From Takakia lepidozioides (taxonomy: Eukaryota > Streptophyta > Takakiopsida > Takakiales > Takakiaceae), in the NCBI GenBank assembly GCA_030704615.1, contig CM060734.1, forward strand, positions 9,672,001 to 9,736,000: a stretch of 64,000 bases of DNA. Direction: 5' to 3'. Shown in pieces: positions 45,482 to 57,254 of this stretch (the first letter of the stretch is position 1; every line of letters starts with the position of its first letter). A program made the translations under genes and the position numbers. The notes beneath the pieces were generated by a model. That model did not search any database. It worked only from the letters and a program-made list of their open reading frames with translations, and was not told the DNA's origin.

Positions 45482-46432
45482 TTAACACAAACTGGGGAGT
45501 AGAGAAGAGTAGGTATAGAGGGGCATAAGTACACCTGATGTGATGGGTACAAAGGAGGTTGTACATACTTCAGAGATAGAGGCAGGTTTGCAAGTATGAG
45601 CAGAGTAGATGGTGGTGGCACTTGAGAAAGATCCATCGTCGTGGGGATAAGAGTTGTGCCGACCTTCATCGCCGTGGATCATAGCTTGATAACCCCAGCA
45701 GGGTAGCGCCTTGAAGTTGACTGACTGCTGTTGCCGTAAAATGGACAATACACCTATAAGGGGTCGCTTAGTCCCAAGAAGACCTCCACGAGAGCCGTGG
45801 GGGCCGGGGTACTTTGTCTGTCGATTGAATAGCCATGTCGTGGAATGCAAACATCCACTGACTTGAGAACTCCAGCAGACTAATAAGGGAACCGTGCTTG
45901 TCAGTTTGAAGTAGATCAGTCTTGCAAACATCCCGGAGGGGGGTACCTGGTAACAATGTATCGACCTCCTGCTTGAGTACGCATCTTTAACGTGTTGCAC
46001 CGTACCAAGAGAGGCAACATGATTTGCAAACTCAGTAGAGTGGTAGAACTGCTGTTGGCCATGCCCGATGGCATATTGTTTAGAGAGGCCTGTGCGATAA
46101 AGAAGCTTGAGTAAGGGCTCATGGGCCCAGTGCGGACGATAACCCTGCGGTGAAGAGCTTAAAACATGCGTAACAGAATGGGGAAGGGAAATAGGGTGGG
46201 GCCACAACCAGATGAGGTGATACATAGTGTGTAACGAGAGGAATAGGCGGGTAGGAGAGCTATGGCGGCAGACCTCGCTAAACTCGATAGTCTTGACTTC
46301 AGTGGCAAAACCGCTAGCAGAGGCGTGAGAACTAGTGGAGATAAGAAGAAGGTTTAGCAGAAGTGCTAGATTGGTGGATAGCTGGAAGTTTAGCCGAGAG
46401 GCTGGGGGGAGGGCGGCGCTCCGCCCTCCCAT
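45482..46432 (-). CDS. Unrecognised open frame with a predicted signal peptide
   Basis: From the ATG at 46432 the frame is open for 316 codons; it also stays open upstream for a further 38 codons. Residues 1-42 look like a secretion signal (charged start, LALLLNLLLI core, SHASASG at the likely cut). The remainder has scattered Cys and His and no domain I know. Other frames in the region are closed often, and a chance open frame this long is unlikely, but codon character is not convincing and the sequence could be an out-of-frame reading of an old transposon. It lies between palindrome arrays. Function unknown. Confidence 0.3.
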   Translation of the reverse strand: MGGRSAALPPASRLNFQLSTNLALLLNLLLISTSSHASASGFATEVKTIEFSEVCRHSSPTRLFLSLHTMYHLIWLWPHPISLPHSVTHVLSSSPQGYRPHWAHEPLLKLLYRTGLSKQYAIGHGQQQFYHSTEFANHVASLGTVQHVKDAYSSRRSIHCYQVPPSGMFARLIYFKLTSTVPLLVCWSSQVSGCLHSTTWLFNRQTKYPGPHGSRGGLLGTKRPLIGVLSILRQQQSVNFKALPCWGYQAMIHGDEGRHNSYPHDDGSFSSATTIYSAHTCKPASISEVCTTSFVPITSGVLMPLYTYSSLLPSLC

Positions 46433-47195
46433 CGCAAGGACCTGTCGCTTCTTCACAAGGTACCCCGGAAACAGAACATCTGTTTCTGGACACAGATAGT
46501 ATGATCCAGAAATACAACATTGTGAGGTCCAGTAAGATGCTAACAATCCGACTCAGCCCATACTTTGACTTCCCAAATATCCGTGGGTGATGCTGCAACT
46601 GCAGTAGCAACAATCACACTAAATGAAGGATATTCCTCTCTCAAAGACGTGACTTACAAGACCAGAAAAAATGCACCAAACTAGCTTGAAAAGGTCCACA
46701 GCTAAATGGAACTGAGAATGCACCACAAAATCAAAATGACCACCGCACAACTGGTAACAATGACCACATGTTGGGAGAGGTCTTAGTCAACACACCTAGA
46801 TCTCTGAAATGGCAGCGCCCTCCATGGCTGCAAGGGTAGGAATGAAGCGATGCATTTCACCATACAAGCGAAGATTTGATACCAATGAGGGCTGCAGCCA
46901 TAGTCATGCAGTTTAACTTGCATCCATCCCACTACCATGGGATTTGTTATCAACCATTTCTATAAAAATCAAGACGGGATATGAGAGAGGTGGTTGGGAT
47001 TACAATCCGACAATAAACATAAGGGGCAGCAACTGGTACCATGCGGAGGCAAGGCCTGGATATATCTGGATGGGACCAGCGCTCAAGGCTCTCCAAATTC
47101 AAGGCATACCACGATTTGTTTCCTACTTGAGTTCATGTCATCCAATTTTGTCATTGTGAAAAAAAAATCCTCTCATGGATGAACGGCTATTGCGC
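46433..47195. other. Intergenic, no gene recognised
   Basis: A phrase near 47,101-47,125 (ATACCACGATTTGTTTCC) recurs near 49,480, so parts belong to the repeat block to the right. Confidence 0.4.
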
Positions 47196-47199
47196 CCAT

Positions 47200-48837
47200 T
47201 GAACCGATGTGGTTCAAGCTCATCTTTTGCTTGCATGTGCTTGAATGTGTGTGAAACACATGTGCAGAGATTCAACAGGAAAAAAAAACATTTGCCTCCC
47301 CAATGACGCACTCACCCTTGAACCAATTTTGAATTAAATCAAATTTAAATGAAATTTTAGTAGATAATTGGATTTAGAATGTCTATGATTGCGGATTTTT
47401 GCTAATCATATGCTATGATGTAGATGTGTCTTGAATCGCCCTATCTGATTCTAACAAAAAGCCCTCCAATCTTCACTTCATATTTTTAAAAATAGAAAAC
47501 AAACGACCGCCAATATGGCGGTTGCTTCAAATTTTTAAAATGAGAAAAAAAACGACCACCAATATGGCTTTATATTTATGAAATTAAAAATATAAGCGAC
47601 CACCAGTATGGCGGTCGTTTAATATTTTTTATATTAAAAAAAGGAGTGACCGTCAATTATGCGGTCACTTTATTTATTTTTATAAAAACTATGAAGCGAC
47701 CGCCAGTTTGGTGGTCGTTTTTTTTTATATATATTTCTAAAAGAAGCGACCTCCGCCGATGATGGTCGCTGGCATTTTCTAAAATACAAAATAGGTACGA
47801 CCGACCGACCGACCGACGCATGCTCAGGTGGGATGGTAGAGAGAAGCACAACATCCGATGATTTCGCTTTGTATAAAGCTTTGGCCTTATTTCAAAATCA
47901 ACATCAATCAAATATCAAATCATCAATTCATCAATTCATGAAATCATCAAATAAAAAATCACGGATGTGGTTCAAGCTCAACTTTTGCTTGCATGTGCTT
48001 GAATATGTGTGCAACATGCAGAGATTCAACACAAATTTTTATTTATTACATTTATTTAAAATAAATAAATAAATAAATAAACTCCCCAACGACGCACTCA
48101 TCCTTGAACCAATTTTGAATTAAATCAAATTTAGATGAAATTTTAGTAAATAATTGGATTTAGAATGTCTATGATTGCGGATTTTGCTAATCATATGATG
48201 TAGATGTGTTTTGAATTGCCCTAGATCTGATTCTGACAAGGAGCCATCCAATCTTCACTTCGGATTTTAAAAAATAGAAAACAAACGACCGCCAATATGG
48301 CGGTCGCTTCAAATTTTTTAAATGAGAGAAAAAGCGACTGCCAATATGGCTTTATATTTATGAAATTAAAAATACAAGGGACCGCCAGTATAGTGGTTGC
48401 TTAATATTTTTGAAATTAAAAAGAGAAGCGACCGTCAATTGTGCGGTCACTTTATTTTCTTTTTATAAAAACTATGAAGCGACTGCCAATTTGGCGGTCA
48501 CTTTATTTTATTTTTATTTGTAGAAGAAGCGACCCTGCCGATGATGGTCGCTGGTATTTTCTAAAATACAAAAAAGGTACGATCGACCGACCAATCGATC
48601 GATGCGCACATGCTCAGGTGGGATGGTAGCGAGAAGCATTACATCCGATGATTTCACTTTGTATAAAGCTTTGGCCTTATTTCAAAATCAACATCAAATT
48701 AAACATCAAATCATCAAATCATATCAAATCATCAATTCATCAACTCATCAAATAAAAAATCACGGATGTGGTTCAAGCTCAACTTTTGCCTGCATGTGCT
48801 TGAATATGTGTGCAACACATGTGCAGAGATTCAATAG

Positions 48838-48906
<69 letters not shown>

Positions 48907-49345
48907 AAAAACATTTATCTCCCCAACGACGCACTCACCCTTGAACCAATTTTCAGTTAATTCGAATTTAAATGAATTTTTAGTAAATAATTGGATTTGG
49001 AATGTCTATGATTGCGGATTTTTGCTACGTAATGATTTTATTTTTGGCTCAATTTTGTTCTGTGAATTCAACCCCCGTACCATTACATCCATACAAAAAA
49101 TTGGATCAAACAAAAATGAAAAAATAAATAAATAAAAATAAAATCTTCGCTCACTATTGCAGAACTCTCTAGGAAGAGTGCATGAATTTGAAGATAAATC
49201 AACTTTGGAACGCAAATGAGGGATGAAAATATGGTTTTGGGTCCAAATGGCTTTTGTTCACTTCAAAGAGAAGCACAACGACCGATGATTTCGCTTTGTA
49301 TAAAGATTTGACCTTATTTCAAAATCAACATCAAATCATCAAATC
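47200..49345. repeat. Tandem segmental duplication, about 780-bp unit, three copies
   Basis: GATGTGGTTCAAGCTCA begins units at about 47,207, 47,963 and 48,765; TTGAACCAATTTT recurs at about 47,328, 48,102 and 48,940. Units 1 and 2 each contain a roughly 320-bp array of GCGACCGCCA-TATGGCGGTCGC palindromes (47,500-47,780 and 48,280-48,560) in an AT-rich background, then GATGATTTCGCTTTGTATAAAG. Unit 3 lacks the array but rejoins the shared sequence near 49,270. Confidence 0.88.
48841..48902. repeat. (AT)n microsatellite, about 62 bp
   Basis: Uninterrupted TA repeat inside unit 3 of the duplication. Confidence 0.97.
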
Positions 49346-49362
49346 ATCAATCATCTAATCAT

Positions 49363-50060
49363 CTAATCAAATCATCAAATTATTTCTGGAGGAACAATCA
49401 ACACAACCAGCTTTGACATGAAACCCAATGCGTGTCTAATGAAATAATTAGCAAGCAATCCATCAACTCCACGAGTATACCACGATTTATTTTCTAATTT
49501 GAGTTCTACTCAAGGTAGAACTCAAGGGACTCGAGAGCTCTATTTGGCGGATGAAATATGATATGAAGGAGCCTCAGGAGTTCCTGAAATGTGCCATTGG
49601 GATGCACCTCGACAGCTACAAGGTGCAAGCCCAGGTGGTGGGGTCATCCAGATTACCCTTATTTCGAACCCAGTGAACATGGGACGTTCATGCAAACCAA
49701 GAGGCGAGGGTCACTGGAGCCACGGTGTTGTTGGAGATATGACGGCAGCCAAGCTACATTGTACAATTGACCGGGCCGAGTATATTTCAAATGATGGAAT
49801 CCGTTTGAACAGTGTTAAAATGATTGCGAGTTCGCAAGCATTGAAAACTCGTCCCCGCTCACAATGCTTCGCCTTCTGCATTTTCGTTGCCCGGACATTG
49901 CCCTACAAATTGTCGGTGTTCTTCTGGCTGCAAATGATGCTTGCAACCCCCACAATCATCAAATCATCAAATCAAATCATCAAATTGTTTCTGGAGGAAC
50001 AATCAACACAACCAGCTTTGGCATGAAACCCAATGCGTGTTTGATGAAACGATTAGCAAA
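49363..50060. repeat. Direct repeat of about 90 bp flanking a 0.5-kb segment
   Basis: TTTCTGGAGGAACAATCAAC and AAACCCAATGCGTGT occur at about 49,382-49,435 and again at about 49,986-50,040, preceded by ATCATCAAATC runs in both. This marks a local duplication. Confidence 0.8.
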
Positions 50061-50290
50061 TTCAGTAGTTGCTCTGCTCCCTGTTCTACTTGTACAACAC
50101 ATTAATTCACTCACCAAGAAGCCGCCCGTGTAGGTCTTGGTCATGATGAGAATAACACTTCGGTTACTGGTTTTATGTACACGTGCAGCCTCAAGAGCCT
50201 TCACAGTGTTACCTGCTGGAACCTTTGGAGATACTTATGTCCTTGATGGTGGTAGCAGAACTCTAGGAACCTGGTCTATGAGAACCAATT
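49540..50290 (+). pseudogene. Unidentified gene remnant
   Basis: Plus-strand pieces with coding look are MCHWDAPRQLQGASPGGG and HGVVGDMTAAKLHC (49589-49830), GTINTTSFGMKPNACLMK (about 49,997-50,050) and VPAGTFGDTYVLDGGSRTLG (about 50,208-50,270). They are in different frames, with possible GT-AG breaks between them. I do not recognise the family. It sits between the repeat block and the VIM gene. Confidence 0.25.
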
Positions 50291-50299
50291 CATGACTGA

Positions 50300-51550
50300 A
50301 TAACCAAATTTTGAAAATAAAGTTGGAATTCTGGCAATAAGACTTGGGGTCTTGGTACTGGTAATTCAAGCCTCTAATGTTGGCAAGTTTTGCTTATAGA
50401 CACTATCTTTAAAATCTTCTTAAGAAGAACGCCTCTAGTGCAACACTGCTAACTTGGTTGCCAAGAAACCTGCAACACATAAGGATAATGGTGGATTTGA
50501 CAGAATTAATGAATTGGTGACAGTTTGATTTTCATCAACTTCCAGGCTGACCTCAGAATGGTGCTCAGGTTGCTTCAATCCTCTGCTGCTCCCAAAATCA
50601 GCTCCAATGTCAATGAGGTCCTCTATCTCAGCACTTCGTCTCTTGGATTCTGGACTCAAACACCTTTGAGGGTTGAAAATTGCTGTGGGGTCAGTGAATC
50701 CTGCTCAGTATGACGAGCCAGAAGTTGGAAAGTTAAATTCTCAACAAGGGAGGCGCTTATTTCACACATGCCGCGACCCCATAGGCAAGTAAGGGTCAAA
50801 GGGAAAAAAAAACGAGGGCGCGGGCCCCAGTCCATTGCATCTGGTTGGCATCCCATACTAGCTACTTCCAAATGTTTCATTCCTAAGTTTGGAGCTTTTC
50901 TTCTGGCGGGAAATAGGTCTGTTCAAACTGACCCAGCCCGCGCACTGCTCTCAGGCCACGTGGCATAGGACTGCATCGTATGTTGGGTCCCGGGGACGTA
51001 ACCTACTGAGATGGGGCACGTGGTGGGTTCTAACCTAACACACTCATGAGCGAGGGAGCCTGCCTATCCGATGTGTGTGTTGGTGTGTGTGTGTGTGGTT
51101 GTCATTCTGATGCGGCGGGAAGAGGTGCCATCCCAGGGATTTGCTTGGTCACCATATTGTTCCCTGCTGTTTCAAGGCTGGAATTCCCGGCATGAGGATT
51201 GGGAAGGAGTGGCAAGATTTTATGTAGGCCATTGCTGTTTGTACATGCTGGGATTAGATATAGGCAGTTGCACACTCTGTTGTATGTTGTTCTCCGTACT
51301 TTGAATTCATGGTGTCCCGGAGCTTTGTAGTGTGGTCCATATCTAGAGAGTTGCTGTAAGGGAAAGGACGCGGGATTTAAGATAGGGACCTTCACCCTTT
51401 CCCTGGCGTTCCCAAGTAGAATTCTCAGCGTGAAAGGGTCGCTGTGATGGAGAGAAAGATGCGGGATTGAATTTGAGCGCCTGACTCAGTCCTTCCCCGT
51501 GCTCAGAAGTTTGCAACATCGGCTTTTTGAGGCTTAGAAATCCGTTTAAA
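50300..51550. other. Upstream region of the VIM-like gene
   Basis: A minus-strand piece (50659-50435; SKRRSAEIEDLIDIGADF) has some coding look but no match I can name. A (TG)n run lies at 51,070-51,097. The last 200 bp are probably the VIM 5' UTR. Confidence 0.4.
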
Positions 51551-54500
51551 ATGGCAGATTTGCCATGTGATATAGAAGGACGGTGTATGGTTTGCAACAA
51601 TGTGCCACCCGACTGTGATGTGTTGCTTTGCAGCAGTTGCAGTAGCCCGTGGCATTTGCAATGCCTGAATCCTCCTCTTTCTAGCGTGCCTTTGCGGGAC
51701 TGGTCTTGCCCAGATTGTTCTCTTCCGCCTTCCTCCTCCCAGTCCGCTGGAGTGGCTGCCAAACCTCCACAGACGTCGGAGAACGATGTGGTGAGTAGGA
51801 TTCGAGCTATTCAAGCGAATGCGAGTCTCAACGAGCAGGAAAAAGCAAAAAGACGACAAGAGATCATAAGCAAGAGTTCAAATGATGGGGCTGCAGTGAA
51901 GACAGGAACCATGCAAGGGGGAACAAAGAACGGTGACAGGAGGATGCGAAATACGACATTAGAAATATTAGACCAGAATCTCAATTGCATTTTCTGCATG
52001 CAGCTTGCTGACAGGCCTGTCACAGTAAGCACTTTCTATATTTGTGTATAGTGCACCTGTCGCCTGTCTGTTTAGCTCTAATTATCTGCTTTGTTTTCTC
52101 AAGCCCCCCTTCCGAACTTTTAAAGGCCGTTTCTTGTTTCTTCTTTGGGGTTTCCAATTTCGTCATGCTGTTGTGTCTTGCATTAGTATTTGTAAGTGTG
52201 CGCATTTGTCCCCCATCTCAGCAGCATCGTTTTTGACAGTCAACAATCACATCCTCCACAGCTGCTCTTTGGATGTAACCACTATGCCTGTGTATGGACA
52301 GGATTGTGATTGTGAACTTTGGAGTGGATTTTAGAAGAGGTTGTTCCTACTTGTCATGTTTCAAATTAGCACTCTTCCCCAACTCTGATTGGGCGGGGTT
52401 GCATAATTCGGGGCGACACATCCAGGAATCCTCAAGCAAGACAGTCCATTTTGGATTTCTGAAGGGAGGGAGGCTCCTATTGAATTCATATGGATAGCTA
52501 TTTTTTTAACTAGACATGTCATATAGCAAGGATTTGTGAGTTTTGTTCTGGAGTTGTAGCCTAATAGCCAAAAGGTTGTCTTGCTAGAGCTTCAGAGGAG
52601 CAGTCTACTCAGAGTGAGTTAGTGACCAAGTAAGTTACTGGGTGCTGTGGACAATGTAAAAGAGAATGCGACTCCAGAAGCAAAGCTTTGGCACACCGGA
52701 GAGCAGAGGTTTGATAGTGTGATTGGTGGATGCAGACACCATGTGGTCACAACTTCTGCCTTAAATGCTTTCAAAGGTGGGTGGGACAAGGCAAGAAAAC
52801 CTGTGGAAAGTGTCGGGCTGCAATACCTGCTAAGATGGGCAGCCAACCACGCATTAATTCAGCTCTTGTGATGGCAATCCGCATGGCTAAAGTAGCAGGA
52901 GGGAGTGCAGGCCCTCCAAAACCTCACCAGCATCGTGACAATGAGAGCAGGCCTGATAAAGCCTTCACCACTGATCGAGCAGTGAAGACTGGTAAAGCCA
53001 ATGCTTGCAGTGGTCGCATCTTTGTCACTGTTGTTCCGGATCACTTTGGGCCCATACTGGCGGAAAGTGATCCTTTGCGAGGCCAAGGGGTTTTGGTGGG
53101 AGAGAGCTGGGAGGATCGCATGGAATGTCGACAATGGGGTGCCCATCTGCCACATGTGGCTGGCATTGCCGGCCAATCGGAACACGGAGCACAATCAGTT
53201 GCTCTTTCTGGGGGCTATGAGGATGATGAAGACCATGGCGAGTGGTTCCTCTACACTGGCAGGTGTGGCACCCTTCATTGGAACACAATCATATATATAT
53301 ATATATATATATATTCATTGTCCTGACAAGTTAGTGGGGGTAACAAGGATAATTGAAATGGTGGATGGACTGATTTGGATGGACTGATTCTATGAAACTT
53401 CTTCCAGCTTACAGATATGGTATTTTCCATACGGTATGCCCACCAATCAGGACTCATGTAAATTTTCCAAGAAAATCTGACTAAAAGAATTACAAATAGC
53501 TTTATGGAGTCTGCAGATGGAGGTCGGAAATGTTTGAATGTAGTTGTTTAGCTGTGGAGCTATTATTTGGCTGTTGTCCGTTGTATGCACATGAACTCAG
53601 GCACTCTTAGTGGCCATTGTAGTCCACAGGTGTGTACATGCATTTCTGAACTGTCCTTGGTTCTGAAAATCTGGTGTGGCCCTGCCTAATGACACTGCAT
53701 TTGCCAGGTGGAAGGTACCATATTCCCTTGTTGCTTAAGTAGACCTACTTAATGGTTGCTTGTACCGGCTCTTGTTGCAGTGGTGGGAGAGACCTCAGTG
53801 GGAATAGGCGAACAAACAAAGAGCAATCTTTTGATCAAAAGTTTGACAAAATGAATGAGGCCCTGCGAGTCAGCTGTAGGCAGGGCTATCCTGTGCGTGT
53901 TGTCAGGTAATGTTCACTGATCCATATGATTTGATTTTTTCACCCTGCTCCAACCGCTTTTCCCATTTGTGGGCCCCTTCAACCCATCTATCATGATATT
54001 TTTGCTCATTTTGGAATGTTAAGGTGAAGTGGGTTTACATTGGTACTAAGCAACTTGCCAGACAGCAATGTAGAGGGCATCTATTGTGAACTGGGTTAGG
54101 CAACTGGCTCAAAGGTTATGTGCCTTCTGGCATGCAACATCACTGTGTTGTAGGGAACAAAATTCCTAATCTAGCTGTTTCTTATTAGGAATGTCTTCCT
54201 ACCATTATGTGCGTACATCTAGCTAAAGTAATCTTAGTTCAAATTGATAGTATTATGTAGATCATGTTGGCATTTGCTTCTCAGTTTGAACTCGAAATGA
54301 CACGTATTTCTTTGACATAGAGTTGGGCATGTCAGTTGGGTGTGTGAAGAGCAAGATGACCTGTTTGGCCTTGACTACCTATCAGGCAGGATGTCATGTT
54401 AAACACTCTCTGGAGCCCTCCTTGATGCTCATCAAATGCCACAGGTCACACAAGGAAAAACGCTCCTCATATGCCCCAGAGGCAGGTGTCCGGTATGATG

Positions 54501-57254
54501 GGGTGTATAGGATTGAGAAGTGTTGGCGCAAGAAAGGCATTCAGGTAACAAACTACGTGAACACTTGCTTACACAGCCTTGTCATGCCAAATCTCTGATT
54601 CTCTCAACATGTTTTGGTTCACTTTACTTTTTCTTACTTTACAATTTTTTACTTCGAGTTCCTTCTCAATAGTCATGGCACTGAAGTAAGCTCCTCCTTG
54701 GCTTGAGATGATGCAGGGGTATCAAGTTTGTCGCTATCTCTTTGTGCGCTGTGACAATGAACCTGCCCCTTGGACCAGGTGTGTGCTGTGCCACTGATTG
54801 GTCTGGTTTCAAACTGTTCTCAGTGATGTGAAATGCCCAGCAGTTCAACACCTAGTGTTTTGACAACAATCAGTGAGAACTGCAGGGCTTGCTTGTTGTA
54901 TCTCCTTGTTGTGTCGAGTACAAGGCTTCATTTTATGGTTCATTCAAAGGTTTTTGTGCAAGGATCATGGATCTGAGCCCCTACAAGTGTGCCCAACATA
55001 ATTTGGTTCTTGGTCAGTTCAAAAAATGCACTTTCTGTAATGCTTCAATCTCCCAACTGCAATGGCCAAATTAGTTGATTGTTTACTTGTGAAAAGTCCA
55101 TAGTAAGCTGTCATCTGATATGGTTCAGATGTATGAATCAATGCCAAATCCAAAACTGCAGTAGTTTTCCAGTCCAGACCTGCCTTCTAGTGGTTAAGAA
55201 AACAGATATCTGCGAGCAGCTCCTGTTGGCAAGGGAGAGCAAAATAATAGGGGATACTGGGTCTCATGTGAAAGGTGAAAGTGATCAGGTACGAAACAAG
55301 GTGGTAATAATTAGTATATTTCAAAATTTGCTGTTAGTGTAGAGATACACAGCTCTGAGACCTGATGTACAAGAGAGAAAATGACTTAACAAGAGGGAAA
55401 AAAGTTGAAGTCTGATTGTTGTCCTGTGAAATGATGTGTGGACTCTGAAAATAAGCTGAGCTACTTGGCATTTTGCAGTAGATGTTGCAGCAGTGCAGAC
55501 ATCATGAATGTACTCATAAGCGTTTGCTGTAGCCTTGTGGCAGTTTGGGAGGAACAAAAGGGCAGTAGTGTAGACATCATGGTGCGACGGTTAGAAGAAA
55601 CATAGTCTTCAGGCTGCGGCTTGTAGTGCGAGCAGTTGTTGTGGTTGTCTGTGCAGTGATGAGCAGGGAGACCGGCCTAGACCTCTTCCACATATAGAAG
55701 AGCTGAACTCAGCAGCTGACATTTTTGACAGAAAGATACAGCCAGCATGGGACTGGAAGGTACTGGAATATAATTTAATGGAACTATTATTCAGTTCTAT
55801 GAAATATTAAAATAAATTTGTATTGACTTGTGATGTGGACATTTGTAAATCTCTTTCCTGATGCATGTGCTATGTCACCTTTCTAGATGTAAGCATTCTT
55901 TATGAATTGTTTGTGGAATGAATGATCTAGATTTATCTGTATGTAAAGCTATGTGCACAAGAAGTCAATGTAAGTCAGTGTTGTCACTGTGTAAAGGAGA
56001 GGGGAGAATGGGGATGGACACGTGATGCACCGGCAAGCAGGAAGGTCGGGGGAGGTGTCAGTGACTCAACTCACAAACGCAAGCATCTCTCTATTCAACA
56101 ACGCCTGCTCAAAGGTGACATGCTATCCTTGCACCCATGACTATTTTCTAGTTGAGGTTGGCAATGGTGTTTAACTGGGGACAGGATCTGCAGAGTTTGG
56201 GTGCAGTGTTTGTCGCAAGGTGCTACAGCAGCCACTTTCCATGCCATGTGGCCACAACTTCTGTAAGCCTTGTTTGGACTCTGTGTTTGCTGGCCAGCTA
56301 GCCACGCGTGAGCGCACAGGCGTTGCTGGCCGTTCCCTACGCACCCAGAAAGTGATGAAGCACTGCCCCACCTGCAAGGCAGATATCACTGACTTTCTGA
56401 TATCTCCTCAGGTAACATGCATTACCTGCCTTTGTTGGTGCAGTGATGCATGGTGCTCTTCTTTTGTCACACTCTGACTCAGTGATATATTAGGGCCTCC
56501 ACTCCTATATCGGCACAATCCCATCACTCAAAACCTTACTAATACTTTCGGACCCATTCAGGAATGTCCAGTTTGCTTGTAAGGGATTTGAATTCCTTTA
56601 CTTTTCTGATTCCTTTCACTTTTCAGTAGTCATTAGTCGACGCACTCTTTGGAATTCCGAGCGCTTCAGCACTTTTGGTGCTGAATTGATCATAGTTGGT
56701 TGTTACAGAGCATACCAATGAAACCTTCTAGGTTGTGGCCAGTCAACCTTTGGTAGGGAGGGCCAAGGCCCAAAGCAAGACAAGCAGGAAAAAAAAAAGA
56801 TATTTGGAACTGTGGGGCACTACCAAGCACCAAGCTGAATTGTGATTGTGTTTCATACCAGATAAATCGGCAGATGCAGGAGGTTATCCTGTCACTTCAA
56901 AGTGGTGCTGCCTCTGAACCTGTGAGTGTACCACATGAGAATGGGGAGAAGGCATTGGACAGCAAAACAGGCAAGCCTGCAAGCATTACTATGCCCAAGG
57001 ATGTGGAAACTGCTGACTCTGCTCAGAAAGCAGCCACACCAGCACTTGTAAAAGAAAAATCTGAGAAAGTGCGGGATCTTGAGCCAAATGGTGCTCCTCA
57101 TAAAAGAAGAGTGCAGATCAATGGTACTGCTTTGACTCCAAGGGTCTCACGGAGCCGCCTCTGCAAGCAAAGCAGGGTTGGTGGAATATCAAGTCAACTT
57201 CAGCTGTATTCCTCAAGTGCAGTAATTGTCAGTTCTGATAGTGATTTTGAGTAG
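51551..57254 (+). CDS. VIM1: VIM/ORTHRUS (UHRF1-type) E3 ubiquitin ligase, PHD-RING-SRA-RING
   Basis: Nine exons: 51551-52024, 52736-53262, 53781-53906, 54445-54544, 54717-54778, 55657-55759, 55997-56114, 56194-56411 and 56862-57254, all GT-AG and in phase, 706 residues. A PHD finger (12-57: [23 protein letters not shown]) is followed by RING 1 (about 141-185: [21 protein letters not shown]). The SRA domain (from about 251) has [38 protein letters not shown] and [11 protein letters not shown]. Then [16 protein letters not shown] 2 (507-558: [25 protein letters not shown]) and an acidic end (SSDSDFE). In plants these proteins bind hemimethylated CG through the SRA domain and ubiquitinate histone H3 to maintain CG methylation. 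The finger loop reads GNRRTN where most relatives have GNKRTN. No lesion seen. Introns hold an (AT)n run near 53,290. Confidence 0.93.

Noticed and set aside
45482-46546. Copia-type polyprotein end on the minus strand
   Set aside because: I looked for RNase H and reverse transcriptase motifs in all three frames and found none that hold.
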